This document shows, one piece after another, positions 44,066 to 53,050 of a DNA stretch of 64,000 nucleotides (its first letter is position 1; every line of letters begins with the position of its first letter). The DNA is from Planctomycetia bacterium (GTDB lineage Bacteria; Planctomycetota; Phycisphaerae; Phycisphaerales; SM1A02), in contig SYGP01000006.1 of NCBI GenBank assembly GCA_005799495.1, positions 31,675 to 95,674 of the forward strand, read 5' to 3'. A program made the position numbers and the translations under genes. The notes beneath the pieces are model-generated. The model was not told where the DNA came from, searched no databases, and saw only the letters and a list, made by a program, of their open reading frames with translations.

Positions 44066-44515
44066 ATGAAGCAGGGAACGAATCTGCTCGCATGGGCCCC
44101 CATCGGATGGGCGGGCGCCGGCGTCATCGCTGGCGGTACGTTGGCGCTGCTCCTCGCGGCGCAGGGCACTTCAGCGTTGGAAGCAGCCAACGCCAAGCCT
44201 GATCAGGGGGGCTCGACGCAGAAGGCTCCTGTTGGCGACCGAAAGGGTCGGCGGTGTGTGGCAATGTCCTTTGTCGACCCGAATCAGTCGCGCTTTGTCT
44301 TCGCGGGCGACTCGTCACAGCTCACCGTGCGGGGGGATATCCCCTGCGCCGATTCGGTGATCGGCTGGAGCAGGGTTGGCCCAGTCCGCTTGTGGGACGA
44401 CGGGCTCGTGGAGTGTCTGGTGATTCCCGTTCCACCCTGTCCGTCGAGTGGTCCATCGGCCGATGCTGGCGTCTTCTACGCCTGGATTGGCTTTCCCAAT
44501 CCCAACGCCAACTGA
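44066..44515 (+). CDS. Small putative exported protein
   Basis: 149 residues from ATG 44066. A hydrophobic segment (about 8-32, WAPIGWAGAGVIAGGTLALL) could be a signal or anchor. The remainder has four cysteines (RRCVAMSF, IPCADSV, VECLVIP, PPCPSS), even-numbered and possibly forming disulfides. No family is recognised. It follows the FG-GAP gene by seven bases. Its last 40 bases overlap the end of dus on the other strand, and it lacks a good Shine-Dalgarno, so it may not be real; the coding signal is moderate. Confidence 0.5.
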   Translation: MKQGTNLLAWAPIGWAGAGVIAGGTLALLLAAQGTSALEAANAKPDQGGSTQKAPVGDRKGRRCVAMSFVDPNQSRFVFAGDSSQLTVRGDIPCADSVIGWSRVGPVRLWDDGLVECLVIPVPPCPSSGPSADAGVFYAWIGFPNPNAN

Positions 44516-45645
44516 GCCTGCGAAGCCTCGGCGGGATACCAATGGTCGATGACCGCCTGCCAACTCTCGGCACTCGAGCATCGAATGAAATCGGCTTTGA
44601 CTTCTTCTGCGCGCGGATGGTGCGCGGCAAACTTGATGCCGAACTTCCGCATGCGGCGACTGGTGGCGGCATCGCTGTAGAGGATCGATGCCAGCTCGAA
44701 ATGCCTTTCGAGCGCTGCGCGCTGTTGTGAGATCGAAGGTGACTGCGGTTCGAGCCCAGCCATCAGGGCGCGCGCCTGCTGGAAGATCCATGGATTGCCG
44801 ATGCAGCCGCGCGCAACACTGACACCGCTCACGCCACACTGATCGATCATCGCAAAGATGTCGGCAACGGTCCACACATCGCCGGAACCGAAGATCACGC
44901 GGTCGCCGTGTCGGCGCGTCAGGTCCTCCAGGAACTCCCAGCGACCCGGACCGAGGTACTTCTGCCGAACCGTGCGACAGTGCACGGTCGCCCATGCGTA
45001 GCCGATCTCGTAACACGCATCAAAGATCCGTTCGAAGAACGCCGCCATCTCCGGAGTGTCATCGAAGGCGCGCCGCAGCTTCACCGTGCAGGGCACGCGT
45101 CCTGCGACCGCCTGATGCACTGCGCGGAGAATGTCCACTGCTTCCGCTGGATGCGCCAAGAAATGCCCGCCGCGGTTGTTCGCGCTGATCTTCTTGACGG
45201 GGCAGGCAAGATTCACATCCACCACATCGTGCCCCATCTCGACGAGGATGTTCGCCGCACGGGCCATCTCATCCGGACGCGAGCCCATGATTTGTCCCGC
45301 GAGCGGGTGATCATCCACGGTCGCAGCGATGTTGTCTTCCAGTTCCCCCATGCCGCACTCCGTCGCGATGAGATCGGGGTCCTCGCGAATCTTGCCCTTG
45401 CCGCCGTGGATCAGCGTGCGGTCGAGCAGCGCCTCGGTCACACAGAACGGACAACCGTGCTGACGAGCCACCAATCGCATCGCGCCATCGGAGTATCCCG
45501 CCAAGCCAGCCTGAAAGAACGGCGCATCGAAGCGCGGGATCAGCGCTTGGACGCGGGGATCGACACGCGAAAGGCGCGCAGTCTCCGCGATGGATCGGGA
45601 TAATCGCCTCGGCGGGAGTTCGCTCGGCGAGAGTTCGACGCTCAT
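44476..45645 (-). CDS. dus: tRNA-dihydrouridine synthase
   Basis: 389 residues. It reduces uridines in the D-loop with FMN. The TIM-barrel motifs are seen: PFFQAGLAGYSDGAMR, VTEALLDRTLI, VDVNLACPVKKISANNRGG with catalytic Cys148, PCTVKLRRAFDD, VHCRTVRQKYLGPG, VIFGSGDVWTV and VARGCIGNPWIF. The C-terminal helical domain is present. A 30-residue N-terminal extension precedes the core. Which of DusA/B/C class it belongs to is not decidable by eye. TAAACT ends six bases before the ATG, and the transcript may be leaderless. The 3' end overlaps the small plus-strand gene by 40 bases. Confidence 0.92.
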   Translation of the reverse strand: MSVELSPSELPPRRLSRSIAETARLSRVDPRVQALIPRFDAPFFQAGLAGYSDGAMRLVARQHGCPFCVTEALLDRTLIHGGKGKIREDPDLIATECGMGELEDNIAATVDDHPLAGQIMGSRPDEMARAANILVEMGHDVVDVNLACPVKKISANNRGGHFLAHPAEAVDILRAVHQAVAGRVPCTVKLRRAFDDTPEMAAFFERIFDACYEIGYAWATVHCRTVRQKYLGPGRWEFLEDLTRRHGDRVIFGSGDVWTVADIFAMIDQCGVSGVSVARGCIGNPWIFQQARALMAGLEPQSPSISQQRAALERHFELASILYSDAATSRRMRKFGIKFAAHHPRAEEVKADFIRCSSAESWQAVIDHWYPAEASQAQLALGLGKPIQA

Positions 45646-45651
45646 GCAACC

Positions 45652-45657
45652 AGTTTA
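45652..45657 (-). promoter_or_regulatory. Candidate -10 box of dus
   Basis: TAAACT on the minus strand ends six bases before ATG 45645. The short spacer has no Shine-Dalgarno. Confidence 0.4.
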
Positions 45658-45741
45658 GACCGTGCCCATGCGAAACCCAGCCGGTCATCGATCGGTCGTG
45701 TGCCGCAGACTCGCATCACGAGCGAACATCGTGGGGCTCCC

Positions 45742-45747
45742 TACACT
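45742..45747 (+). promoter_or_regulatory. Candidate -10 box of the lipoprotein gene
   Basis: TACACT ends nine bases before ATG 45757; the same hexamer precedes folC and coaD. Confidence 0.35.
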
Positions 45748-45756
45748 GCTCTGCCG

Positions 45757-46218
45757 ATGCGAAGTCGATGGAATGCACTGCTCCAGATCGCGTTCATGCT
45801 TCCCGCCCTGCTCTCCGTCGGCTGCAACGCGAACCTGTTCGACCCCAAGCTGGCAACCCGCCCCTATCCCGAAGCGCTGCAGCAAGGGACGGTCGTGCAG
45901 GTGCAGGTGGTTCCGCTGCAGACGCAGATACGCTTCATCAATGCCACAAGCACCAGCTACGACAACATTGACATCTGGATCAACCGCCGTTTCGTCAAGC
46001 ATGTGGAGCGCCTGCACGCGGGGGAGCAGATGGAACTCGAGATCGTGGACTTCCGAGATCAGTGGGGGCAGTGCCCGCAGCCCGGAGGATTCTGGCGAAC
46101 TCGTCCACCCACTCCCATCGTGATCACGCAGATTCAGCTGGATGAGACGCAGCCGCTGGTTGGACTCGTGACCATCCTTCCGGCGGATGTGAAGGTGAAC
46201 TCGCGCGATCCACGCTGA
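45757..46218 (+). CDS. Putative lipoprotein
   Basis: 153 residues from ATG 45757. A signal peptide ends in the lipobox LSVGC (Cys23). The mature part is beta-rich: VVQVQVVPLQTQIRFINATS, FVKHVERLHAGEQMELEIVDFRD, and TPIVITQIQLDETQPLVGLV. It looks like an immunoglobulin-like or C2-like domain; I cannot name a family. The gene stands alone between dus (divergent) and thyX (convergent). A periplasmic, lipid-anchored location is predicted. Confidence 0.65.
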   Translation: MRSRWNALLQIAFMLPALLSVGCNANLFDPKLATRPYPEALQQGTVVQVQVVPLQTQIRFINATSTSYDNIDIWINRRFVKHVERLHAGEQMELEIVDFRDQWGQCPQPGGFWRTRPPTPIVITQIQLDETQPLVGLVTILPADVKVNSRDPR

Positions 46219-46302
46219 ACGAGTGCGCCGCACCGGCGGAGGCCCGTTCGCCGTCGCCCCCACACGGTCGCAGGCAGGATGCGGACGGGACTGCGGAGAT
46301 CC

Positions 46303-47274
46303 TCATCTTGCATCGCGTGGCGGCGTGATCCCGAGTCGCAGGCACTTCTCCTCGAACTCCGCGATCTCACGCTTGTTCGTCGTGGCGATCGGCACTCCCG
46401 CGCGAATTGCATCGATCTCGAGCCGCGTCAGGTGCATGGCGCCCAGGCGATAGTCCACGAACGCCTCGCACGACAGTGGCACGATGGGCTTGATCAGTTC
46501 GTACATCGCCTCCGCAAAAACGCGGATCTCATACTGCGCGTGGGAATCCATGCGAAGCGAAAGGAAATGGAAGAGGTTGTGCAGATCGCACTTCCAGTAC
46601 CACTCCGTGTACACCGACACGGGCAGCGCGGCGCGAGCCAACTCCCGCGCCACTCCCTTCTCCGTCAGCGACATGTAATCCTTGTAGAGAGCCTCGGCAC
46701 GGTCAAGCAGCAGCAGGAAATCCTGTGCCGTGCCGGCATCCACCAGCCCATCCCCCCCCTGCCGATTCGACGCGCTCTGTGCGCGAACGGACTCGGCGGT
46801 TGGACGATAGAAACGATCGGGAACGATCGAATAGCGGGCACTGTATTCGTTGACATTCGCCGTCCGATGTCGGATCCACTGCCGCGCCACAAACATCGGC
46901 ATCGCAATGTGGAACTTGAACTCGACCATCTCGAAGGGCGTGGTGTGGCGATGCCGCAGCAGGTAGCGGATCAGACCGCGATCCTCATTCACCTGCTTGG
47001 TGCCCTCGCCATAGGACACCCGCGCCGCTTGCACGATCGCGGCATCGGCAGTCTTGCCCGCGGGCGCAAGACGCGGCATGCAATCGACCAGAGCGACAAA
47101 GCCGTGATCGAGCACCTGCCTCGTGATGCGCGATGCACCGGACATCACATCCACCATCGGCTGCTCGGGGAACTCGCTTCGCGCCTGCACTGCGCCGTCC
47201 ATCGGCACCGCAGACATCGCCTGCGCTTCGGAAGAAGGCTTCGCCATCACGCTGTCCTGCTGCGGGCTGCTCAT
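46303..47274 (-). CDS. thyX: Flavin-dependent thymidylate synthase ThyX
   Basis: 323 residues. It makes dTMP from dUMP with FAD and methylenetetrahydrofolate. The ThyX signature RHRx7S is at 135-145 (RHRTANVNEYS), with EFKFHIAMPMFVARQWI before and SVYTEWYWKCDLHNLFHFLSLR after, and the C-terminal catalytic region. A 45-residue N-terminal extension is not conserved. ATG 47274 overlaps the preceding stop as ATGA. No thyA is in the window, so ThyX may be the only thymidylate synthase. It is the last gene of a leftward group with a membrane protein and an ABC ATPase. Confidence 0.95.
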   Translation of the reverse strand: MSSPQQDSVMAKPSSEAQAMSAVPMDGAVQARSEFPEQPMVDVMSGASRITRQVLDHGFVALVDCMPRLAPAGKTADAAIVQAARVSYGEGTKQVNEDRGLIRYLLRHRHTTPFEMVEFKFHIAMPMFVARQWIRHRTANVNEYSARYSIVPDRFYRPTAESVRAQSASNRQGGDGLVDAGTAQDFLLLLDRAEALYKDYMSLTEKGVARELARAALPVSVYTEWYWKCDLHNLFHFLSLRMDSHAQYEIRVFAEAMYELIKPIVPLSCEAFVDYRLGAMHLTRLEIDAIRAGVPIATTNKREIAEFEEKCLRLGITPPRDAR

Positions 47275-47771
47275 CGACTGCTCTGCACTCCTGTGGTCGG
47301 CTCTGGCTTCGGCAGTGACTTCCCGCGCGCAGCGAGCCATCCGTTGACTTCCGCAAGGGTACCGATTCCGCTGGGATTCCCACGCGAGTGCAGCGTGGGC
47401 GGGTCCCCATCCACCCCCCCGTTCCAACCAACCAGCTGCAGCGCGACCTGCGGCGAATCGACCGCCACCCCGCCACGCATCGCCTCGTCGCGGGTGCTGG
47501 GCCACCCGCCACTGCTCGGCAGCCGCGTCTCCTGCCAGACGACGGTCGCATCCGCCAACGCTTCTTCCGAGGCGGGCCACGATTGTTCCTGATCCGCATA
47601 GACCAGGCACGCCCATGCCGTGGAACGCAACGCCACATCCACGCGCTTCGCACGCGCACGCACCTCATCCACCACCGCGAAACCCCAGATGAACGCAGTG
47701 ACGGCGAGCGTGACGAACACACCCATCAGCCAGAGCGCCGCACGCCGCGATCCGACGGGCGCAGCACTCAC
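47271..47771 (-). CDS. Uncharacterised single-pass membrane protein
   Basis: 166 residues from GTG 47771, which overlaps the ABC ATPase stop as GTGA. A membrane helix (about 11-35, [20 protein letters not shown]) follows a short cytoplasmic start, and an exported domain contains [20 protein letters not shown] and [17 protein letters not shown]. This looks like a short pilin- or prepilin-fold-type exported domain, without the prepilin motif. Function unknown. It is translationally coupled to both neighbours by overlaps. Confidence 0.65.
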   Translation of the reverse strand: MSAAPVGSRRAALWLMGVFVTLAVTAFIWGFAVVDEVRARAKRVDVALRSTAWACLVYADQEQSWPASEEALADATVVWQETRLPSSGGWPSTRDEAMRGGVAVDSPQVALQLVGWNGGVDGDPPTLHSRGNPSGIGTLAEVNGWLAARGKSLPKPEPTTGVQSSR

Positions 47772-48604
47772 ATCCGCATCCCCTCAAGCTTGACGCGATC
47801 GCGGCGGCGATGCGGATCTGGCTCGGGCACCGCAGCAAGCAATGCCTGCGTGTACGGGTGCTTCGGCGCATGGATCACTTCGTCGCGCGTCCCGTGCTCG
47901 ACAATCTTGCCGTTCCACATCACGGCGATCCGCTGGCACGCATGATGAATGACAGCCATGTCGTGGCTGATGAAGAGGTACGAGAGCTGGAACTCACGCT
48001 GCAGATCCGCGAGCAGATTGAGCACTTGGCTCTGGATCGACACGTCGAGTGCACTGGTGGGTTCGTCGCAGACGATCAAGCGCGGCTCCAACGCCAGCGC
48101 GCGCGCAATGCCGATGCGCTGCTTCTGCCCACCTGAAAACTCATGCGGGTACCGATCGGCGGCGCCCGGCCAGAGCCCGCAGCGCGTCAGCAGTTCCCCG
48201 ACACGCTTCTGAACCTGATCGCGCGGCACGATGCCATGCACTTCGAGCGGCTCACCGATGATGCTGCCCACGCGCATGCGCGGATTGAGCGACCCCCCCG
48301 GATCCTGGAAGATGATCTGCATCTGCCGGCGCAGTGAACGCATCTGCGCAGCACCCTGCGCGAAGACATCCTTCCCATCGAATACGACGCGCCCGCCGGT
48401 CGCGGGAATCAACCGCAGGATCGCTCGACCCACCGTCGTCTTTCCACAGCCCGACTCGCCCACAAGACCGAGCGTCTCGCCCGGCTGGATGTTGAAGCTC
48501 ACGCCGTCCACCGCACGCCGATGATCCACCACGCGCTGCAGCAGCCCGCGCCGAACGGGAAAATGCACGTGCAGATCGTCAACTTGGAGCAGCGGCGTCG
48601 CCAT
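47768..48604 (-). CDS. Oligopeptide/dipeptide-type ABC transporter ATP-binding protein (OppF/DppF-like)
   Basis: 278 residues. Walker [10 protein letters not shown] (49-57), Q-loop [13 protein letters not shown], signature [16 protein letters not shown], Walker [13 protein letters not shown] and H-loop FISHDMAV are intact. The C-terminal segment [20 protein letters not shown] is the typical oligopeptide/dipeptide C-terminal region. No permease, binding protein or second ATPase is nearby, so the rest of the transporter must be elsewhere or it is an orphan. ATG 48604 is preceded by the protease gene's stop by ten bases. Confidence 0.9.
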   Translation of the reverse strand: MATPLLQVDDLHVHFPVRRGLLQRVVDHRRAVDGVSFNIQPGETLGLVGESGCGKTTVGRAILRLIPATGGRVVFDGKDVFAQGAAQMRSLRRQMQIIFQDPGGSLNPRMRVGSIIGEPLEVHGIVPRDQVQKRVGELLTRCGLWPGAADRYPHEFSGGQKQRIGIARALALEPRLIVCDEPTSALDVSIQSQVLNLLADLQREFQLSYLFISHDMAVIHHACQRIAVMWNGKIVEHGTRDEVIHAPKHPYTQALLAAVPEPDPHRRRDRVKLEGMRM

Positions 48605-48614
48605 GGATGGAAGG

Positions 48615-50093
48615 CTAGCGCAGCGGCAGCTCGATCTCACGCACCTCGCCCGAGGGCAGCGCGACCGCGAGCACGACGCTCAAGCGACCGAATCCGCGTG
48701 GCGTCACTGCCCCCCGCGCAAGCCGCACATAGAAGTCCTCGGTGGTCGTCACGGCCTGACCACCCACCGTCACAACCACGGATCCTGCGGGAATCACCCC
48801 CGCGATGCGCGATCCCGCCGTGATCTCGCGCACCATGACGCCTCGGCGATAGGGAACGCCAAGCGCTGCGCATGACTCGGGGGTCGCCGTCACGAGATCC
48901 GCGAGCCCGAACCGCTGCAGAATGTCGGCAAGTTCCACGGCTTCCATCTTTGGATCGCGCTTCGCCAACTCCACATCGAAGCGCATCTCGTTCCCGCGCT
49001 GCTGCGCTGGATCGGGGCGCCACACCTCAAACACCAGCACTTGCCCCGGTCGGCGCGTTCCAACGATCGACGGCACCTTCTCCGCATCGCTCATCCGAAC
49101 GCCGTCGATCGAGATCACGACATCGCCAACCCTCAATCCCGCACGCGCCGCGGGACTCTCCGCGATGACGCGCGTCACCACAGCGCCCTCCCCGCTGTAA
49201 TGCTCACTGATGCAAAGGAACAGGGGATCCTTCAGTTGCGGCGGCAGGATCGAACGGACAGGTTGGACGGCGATTCCCGAGAAGCCCTTTTCCACTTCGC
49301 CGCGTTCAATCAGCTGCGACACGACGAACTCGATGATGTCCATCGGGATCGCCAGCCCGATGCCGCCGAATTGACCTTGACCGAGCGTTGTGCCGCGCCC
49401 CGTTGCGATCGCGGTGTTCATGCCGATCACGCGGCCATAAATGTCCGTCAGCGGTCCACCCGAGTTGCCTGGATTGATGGCGGCATCGACCTGAATGAAG
49501 TTCTCGTAGTCCACATCAGCCAGCCCTGCGCTGCGCCCGATGCCCGACACGATGCCGGCACTCATGGAAAAGCGGAACTCGAAGGGCGATCCGAACGCGA
49601 ACACCATGTCGCCCTGCGTGGGGATGTCGATGGAGCGCCGCGCGGGCGTCAGGTCATCGATCTCCACGCGCAGCACGGCAATGTCCGTCTTCAGGTCGAT
49701 CCCCACGAGCTGGGCAGGAACGATCTGCCCCGTGTGCAGTTGCGCCTCAATGCGCTCCGCGCCATCCACCACATGCCCATTCGTCACGACATGCCCGTAC
49801 ACGTCGTAGATCCACCCCGATCCAGTATTCACGAGCGATCGCCCGCCGCGCGCCGCACGCCCACCTGCCGCGCTGAGCGAAACAACCGATGGCTCCACGA
49901 TCGTTGCCACATCCCGCGAGACCTGGTTGAGTTCCTCGAGCACATTCGACTTGGACAGGCGCTCTTGCGCCGCTGCCATCGCTGCCTCGGACTGCTCGAT
50001 GGTCAATGATCGAATGGCGCGCGGCGTCATCACAAGCACAAGCACCGCCGAGACCGCGACGACCGCAGCGGGCAGCAGCGTCTGCACGCGCAT
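48615..50093 (-). CDS. DegP/HtrA-like trypsin-type serine protease with two PDZ domains
   Basis: 492 residues from ATG 50093. A hydrophobic segment at about 8-24 makes it a signal-anchored periplasmic protein. The trypsin-like domain has the triad His107 (VVTNGHVV), Asp137 (LKTDIAVL) and Ser211 (NPGNSGGPL). PDZ1 follows ([38 protein letters not shown]) and a weaker PDZ2 near 400-480 ([32 protein letters not shown]). Such proteases degrade or refold envelope proteins. The start overlaps panB's stop by one base as TGATG. It is likely co-transcribed with panB. Confidence 0.92.
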   Translation of the reverse strand: MRVQTLLPAAVVAVSAVLVLVMTPRAIRSLTIEQSEAAMAAAQERLSKSNVLEELNQVSRDVATIVEPSVVSLSAAGGRAARGGRSLVNTGSGWIYDVYGHVVTNGHVVDGAERIEAQLHTGQIVPAQLVGIDLKTDIAVLRVEIDDLTPARRSIDIPTQGDMVFAFGSPFEFRFSMSAGIVSGIGRSAGLADVDYENFIQVDAAINPGNSGGPLTDIYGRVIGMNTAIATGRGTTLGQGQFGGIGLAIPMDIIEFVVSQLIERGEVEKGFSGIAVQPVRSILPPQLKDPLFLCISEHYSGEGAVVTRVIAESPAARAGLRVGDVVISIDGVRMSDAEKVPSIVGTRRPGQVLVFEVWRPDPAQQRGNEMRFDVELAKRDPKMEAVELADILQRFGLADLVTATPESCAALGVPYRRGVMVREITAGSRIAGVIPAGSVVVTVGGQAVTTTEDFYVRLARGAVTPRGFGRLSVVLAVALPSGEVREIELPLR

Positions 50094-51058
50094 CAGTTTG
50101 CCCCGCTGCTCCCGGCGGATCCACCCCGCCTCGCTGCCGCTGCCGCAGCGAACGCATCGCGCTGCGAATCGGTCATGGTGTAGGGATGCGGTCCGAGATC
50201 GTTGGTACGAACTCGTTGCATCCAACCGCGTGCTGCCGCGAGCAACTGCGGACCGAACTCGATGGCCGGCAGTGCGAACGCCGGCTGCCACGCAGTCAGA
50301 CCGAGCAAATCCTGAAGGACGACGACCTGCCCATGACAGGCAGGACCTGCGCCACAGCCCATGACGGGCACGGACGATTCGCGAACCAGCTGTTCCGCCA
50401 CTTCGGCCGGCGTTGCCTCGACGAGCAGCATGTGCGCGCCGGCATCCACGAGTGCACGCGCGTCGTCCAGAAGCGCGACCGCATCGACGCAACTCTTCCC
50501 CGCTGCGGAGTATCCCCCCTGCTGCTTCGACATCTGCGGTCTCGATCCAATGTGCGCCACCACGGGAATCCCTGCACGGGACATCCGCGCGACGAGCGGA
50601 GCGAAGGTGCGGTCCACTTCGACCTTCACCAGATCCGCGTTGCCCTCGGTCATGAAACGCCCCGCATTGCGGACACCCTCCGCATCATCCGCCTGGTAAC
50701 TCAGGAACGGCATGTCCGCCATCACGAGCGTGTTCGGTGCGCCGCGCTTCACGCCCGCGGTCAGCGTGATGAGGAACTCCAGCGGCGTGTGCACGGTGCT
50801 TGGAAATCCAAGCACCATCTCGCCCGCCGTGTCACCCACGAGCAGCACCTCGATGCCGGCCTGTTCGAGCCAGCGTGCAGTCGTTGCGTCATAGCAGGTG
50901 AGGCATGAGATGCGCTGCCCACTTCGCATCATCTTCCCGAGCGTACGAATCGTCATCGCTCCGGTTCGCTGCGACGCCGCGGAGGGTTCCGAAGAGCCCG
51001 TGCGCTGGCACTCGTGGGCCGCGGGGGTTCGGGGCGTGTGGGCTTGGGAGGGCTGCAT
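50093..51058 (-). CDS. panB: Ketopantoate hydroxymethyltransferase
   Basis: 321 residues from ATG 51058; the conserved body begins at ATG 50956 (287 residues), and the 34-residue extension is Ser/Ala/Thr-rich but GC-rich at third positions. It makes ketopantoate in pantothenate and CoA synthesis. ISCLTCYDATTARWLEQAGI, VGDTAGEMVLGF, ADMPFLSYQ, VEATPAEVAEQL and MGCGAGPACHGQVVV are conserved, including the metal-binding Asp and Glu positions. GGAG is close to 50956. A TATGCT box (51075-51080) 16 bases upstream of the long start favours a short leader. The coaD gene lies two genes upstream, both in CoA synthesis. Confidence 0.93.
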   Translation of the reverse strand: MQPSQAHTPRTPAAHECQRTGSSEPSAASQRTGAMTIRTLGKMMRSGQRISCLTCYDATTARWLEQAGIEVLLVGDTAGEMVLGFPSTVHTPLEFLITLTAGVKRGAPNTLVMADMPFLSYQADDAEGVRNAGRFMTEGNADLVKVEVDRTFAPLVARMSRAGIPVVAHIGSRPQMSKQQGGYSAAGKSCVDAVALLDDARALVDAGAHMLLVEATPAEVAEQLVRESSVPVMGCGAGPACHGQVVVLQDLLGLTAWQPAFALPAIEFGPQLLAAARGWMQRVRTNDLGPHPYTMTDSQRDAFAAAAAARRGGSAGSSGAN

Positions 51059-51074
51059 GATGGCGTGACTTCAC

Positions 51075-51080
51075 AGCATA
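51075..51080 (-). promoter_or_regulatory. Candidate -10 box of panB
   Basis: TATGCT on the minus strand ends 16 bases before ATG 51058, giving a leader of about ten bases. Confidence 0.3.
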
Positions 51081-51124
51081 GGTCAGCGAGCGTGCAGGAT
51101 GGGATCTCGTCGCTGCGGTTGCGT

Positions 51125-51862
51125 TCAACCTGAACCAAAGCCCGCGGGCATTCGACTGAGCGAGCCGCGAAGCGGGTTCAGGACTGCATTGTCGTGGCCG
51201 AGGACCAAGACATCGGCGATCTCGACCGCTTCACGGAACGACTCCTGCGCGGTGCGCATGTCCTCGCAGGGCGTCAGAATGCGCCCCTGTGCCAGATGCT
51301 CCTCGGTTGCCACGGCATCGCCCGTCACCAGCACGGTCGATGACGGGTTCGCGATCAGCACTCCTGCCATGCCCGGCGTGATCCCAGGCAGCGGAAACAG
51401 ATCGACCCCCGGCGCCAATCGGTCGGGCGCATCCTTCACACGGCGACTGACCTCGAGCGTCAGCCGCACGAACTCCGCCGCAGCGCGCGCCGCGCTTCCT
51501 TCCGCGGTGACCGTCCGCTCACCCTCGGCGCGCTGTGCAACCTCCTCGCCGACTTGCGCGAGCCGTTCGCGGTCGGGCGCGTGCATCCACCACTGTGCCG
51601 ATGGAAAGAGCGAAATGCCGCGAAACAGCGCGGGATTCCTGCATGTGAGAAACACATCGGTCACCGCATCGCAGCGCACAGGCGAACGCGACTGCATTCG
51701 CGGCAGAAGGATGTTCGGTGGCAGCGAAGGATCCACGACAATCACATGCTTGCCCGACTCGATCAGCGTGGTCGTCGCATGTGGCTCGCGCACGGGGGTG
51801 CGTTCATCCCACAGGGGATGCGCCGCGAGCGTCCCGATCGACAGCACTCGATACTGGACCAT
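51125..51862 (-). CDS. Metallo-beta-lactamase-fold protein lacking the metal motif
   Basis: 245 residues. The fold is evident: VVDPSLPP, DVFLT, FPSAQWWMHAPD, LFPLPGITPGMAGVLI, STVLVTGDAV and VLVLGHDNAV match MBL hydrolases of the MBLAC1 type. The metal site HxHxDH after VFLT is replaced by CRNPAL, and the His of the TPGH position is also absent; Asp in VTGDA and His in GHDN remain. The protein therefore cannot form the usual dinuclear site and is probably non-catalytic or altered. It follows coaD by 11 bases and precedes panB. The reading frame is clean, with no sign of frameshift. Function unknown. Confidence 0.75.
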   Translation of the reverse strand: MVQYRVLSIGTLAAHPLWDERTPVREPHATTTLIESGKHVIVVDPSLPPNILLPRMQSRSPVRCDAVTDVFLTCRNPALFRGISLFPSAQWWMHAPDRERLAQVGEEVAQRAEGERTVTAEGSAARAAAEFVRLTLEVSRRVKDAPDRLAPGVDLFPLPGITPGMAGVLIANPSSTVLVTGDAVATEEHLAQGRILTPCEDMRTAQESFREAVEIADVLVLGHDNAVLNPLRGSLSRMPAGFGSG

Positions 51863-51873
51863 GGTGTGGGAAC

Positions 51874-52446
51874 TCAGTCGACCTGCGCCTCGTGGGCGAG
51901 CCGGGCGATTGAAGTGCTCGGATCACGAAGCTTCTCCGCAATGGCGAGCGCAACATTCTCCGGGACGAATGGACGGAGTTTTTCCACCGAACCGCCAAAC
52001 CCGGCGATCTGCCTGATCAAGCTCGACGAGAGGAACGCAAATGCCTCACCAGTCACCACAAAGACCGTTTCGATCTCCGCAACTTGGCGATTGGTGATCG
52101 CCAGTTGGCACTCGGATGCGAGGTCGGTCACATTGCGAATGCCGCGGATGATGCCGCACGCTCCGCGGGTGCGCGCGAAATCAACGGTCAAGCCCGAGTA
52201 ACTCGCGAGCGAGACGGTTGCGCCGGCAGGATTGCGCCGCACGACATCTGCCACGAGCGGCTCGAGCAGTGCGAGGCGTTCTTCGGCGGAGAAGAAGTCC
52301 TCCTTGTCGGGATTGCGACCCACGGCCACCACCACTTCATCGAAGAGACCGCGCGCGCGCGAAAGGACATCGAGATGCCCGAGCGTGACGGGATCGAATG
52401 ATCCTGGATAGATCGCGAGATGGCGGGCGCGCGGAACGGACGACAT
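51874..52446 (-). CDS. coaD: Phosphopantetheine adenylyltransferase
   Basis: 190 residues from ATG 52446. It adds AMP to 4'-phosphopantetheine in CoA synthesis. GSFDP (15-19) and TLGH (21-24) form the nucleotide-binding site, with VVVAVGRNPDK, YSGLTVDFAR, IIRGIRNVTDLASE and FLSSSLIRQIAGFGG. A C-terminal extension of about 30 residues is present. TACACT ends seven bases before the ATG. The gene lies between a hotdog protein and the MBL-like gene; together with panB and the ACP it groups cofactor supply with an acyl carrier protein. Confidence 0.95.
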   Translation of the reverse strand: MSSVPRARHLAIYPGSFDPVTLGHLDVLSRARGLFDEVVVAVGRNPDKEDFFSAEERLALLEPLVADVVRRNPAGATVSLASYSGLTVDFARTRGACGIIRGIRNVTDLASECQLAITNRQVAEIETVFVVTGEAFAFLSSSLIRQIAGFGGSVEKLRPFVPENVALAIAEKLRDPSTSIARLAHEAQVD

Positions 52447-52453
52447 GACGGGG

Positions 52454-52459
52454 AGTGTA
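52454..52459 (-). promoter_or_regulatory. Candidate -10 box of coaD
   Basis: TACACT on the minus strand ends seven bases before ATG 52446, suiting a leaderless transcript. Confidence 0.4.
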
Positions 52460-52521
52460 GAGGTGGACACGCTTCGGATCGGGCGCATTGCGCGATGCGC
52501 AAGCGTGCACGATCGAGCGCG

Positions 52522-53025
52522 TCAGCGCGGCAACAAACCACCGAGAATCGCGCGAAAATTCTCGCCGAACACGAAGTTGTGCTCTGGCAAATCAAGCCCC
52601 GCACGATTCTTGTCGACATGGCTGAAGATGATCTCGGTCCGACCGATGTCGGCCCACGCGCCATCACGGTGGTCCCACCTGCTGATCACTCCCTTGGTGG
52701 ATGCGCCCATGTCATCGAGCCGTTCGATCACCGCGTCGTAGCGGATCGACTGCCCCGGAACCACATCCTGCTCGAAGACTGCCTCGGTCACCTTGGCGAG
52801 GATGACCTTCTCCGAAAAGTTGCGCACGCTCCCGACCAGGATTCCCGCAGTCTGCGCCATCCCCTCGAGCATCAGCGTGGCGGGCATCAAGGGTTGTGCA
52901 GGCCCGTCCGCCCCGGGCGCAAAGTGCTGATGGAGATGCTCCTCGGCGAGCGAGACATTCTTGACCGCCACGAGACGCGTGCCGGGCTCATGCAGGAGGA
53001 TGGCATCGATCCACAGCCAGCGCAT
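52522..53025 (-). CDS. FabZ-like hotdog protein, copy 2
   Basis: 167 residues from ATG 53025; a GTG at 53070 would add 15 residues. MRWLWIDAIL replaces the FabZ start, and NVSLAEEHLHQHF, PLMPATLMLEGMAQ (Glu54, the usual catalytic Glu position) and GTRLVAVKN follow. The FabZ catalytic His (in HRYPF) has no counterpart. Such proteins are annotated as 3-hydroxyacyl-ACP dehydratase family in related bacteria, and their activity is unproven. The gene lies 25 bases behind the ACP gene and ends 75 bases before coaD. Confidence 0.75.
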   Translation of the reverse strand: MRWLWIDAILLHEPGTRLVAVKNVSLAEEHLHQHFAPGADGPAQPLMPATLMLEGMAQTAGILVGSVRNFSEKVILAKVTEAVFEQDVVPGQSIRYDAVIERLDDMGASTKGVISRWDHRDGAWADIGRTEIIFSHVDKNRAGLDLPEHNFVFGENFRAILGGLLPR

Positions 53026-53050
53026 GATGCGACCGCGCTCCCGTTCCTCG

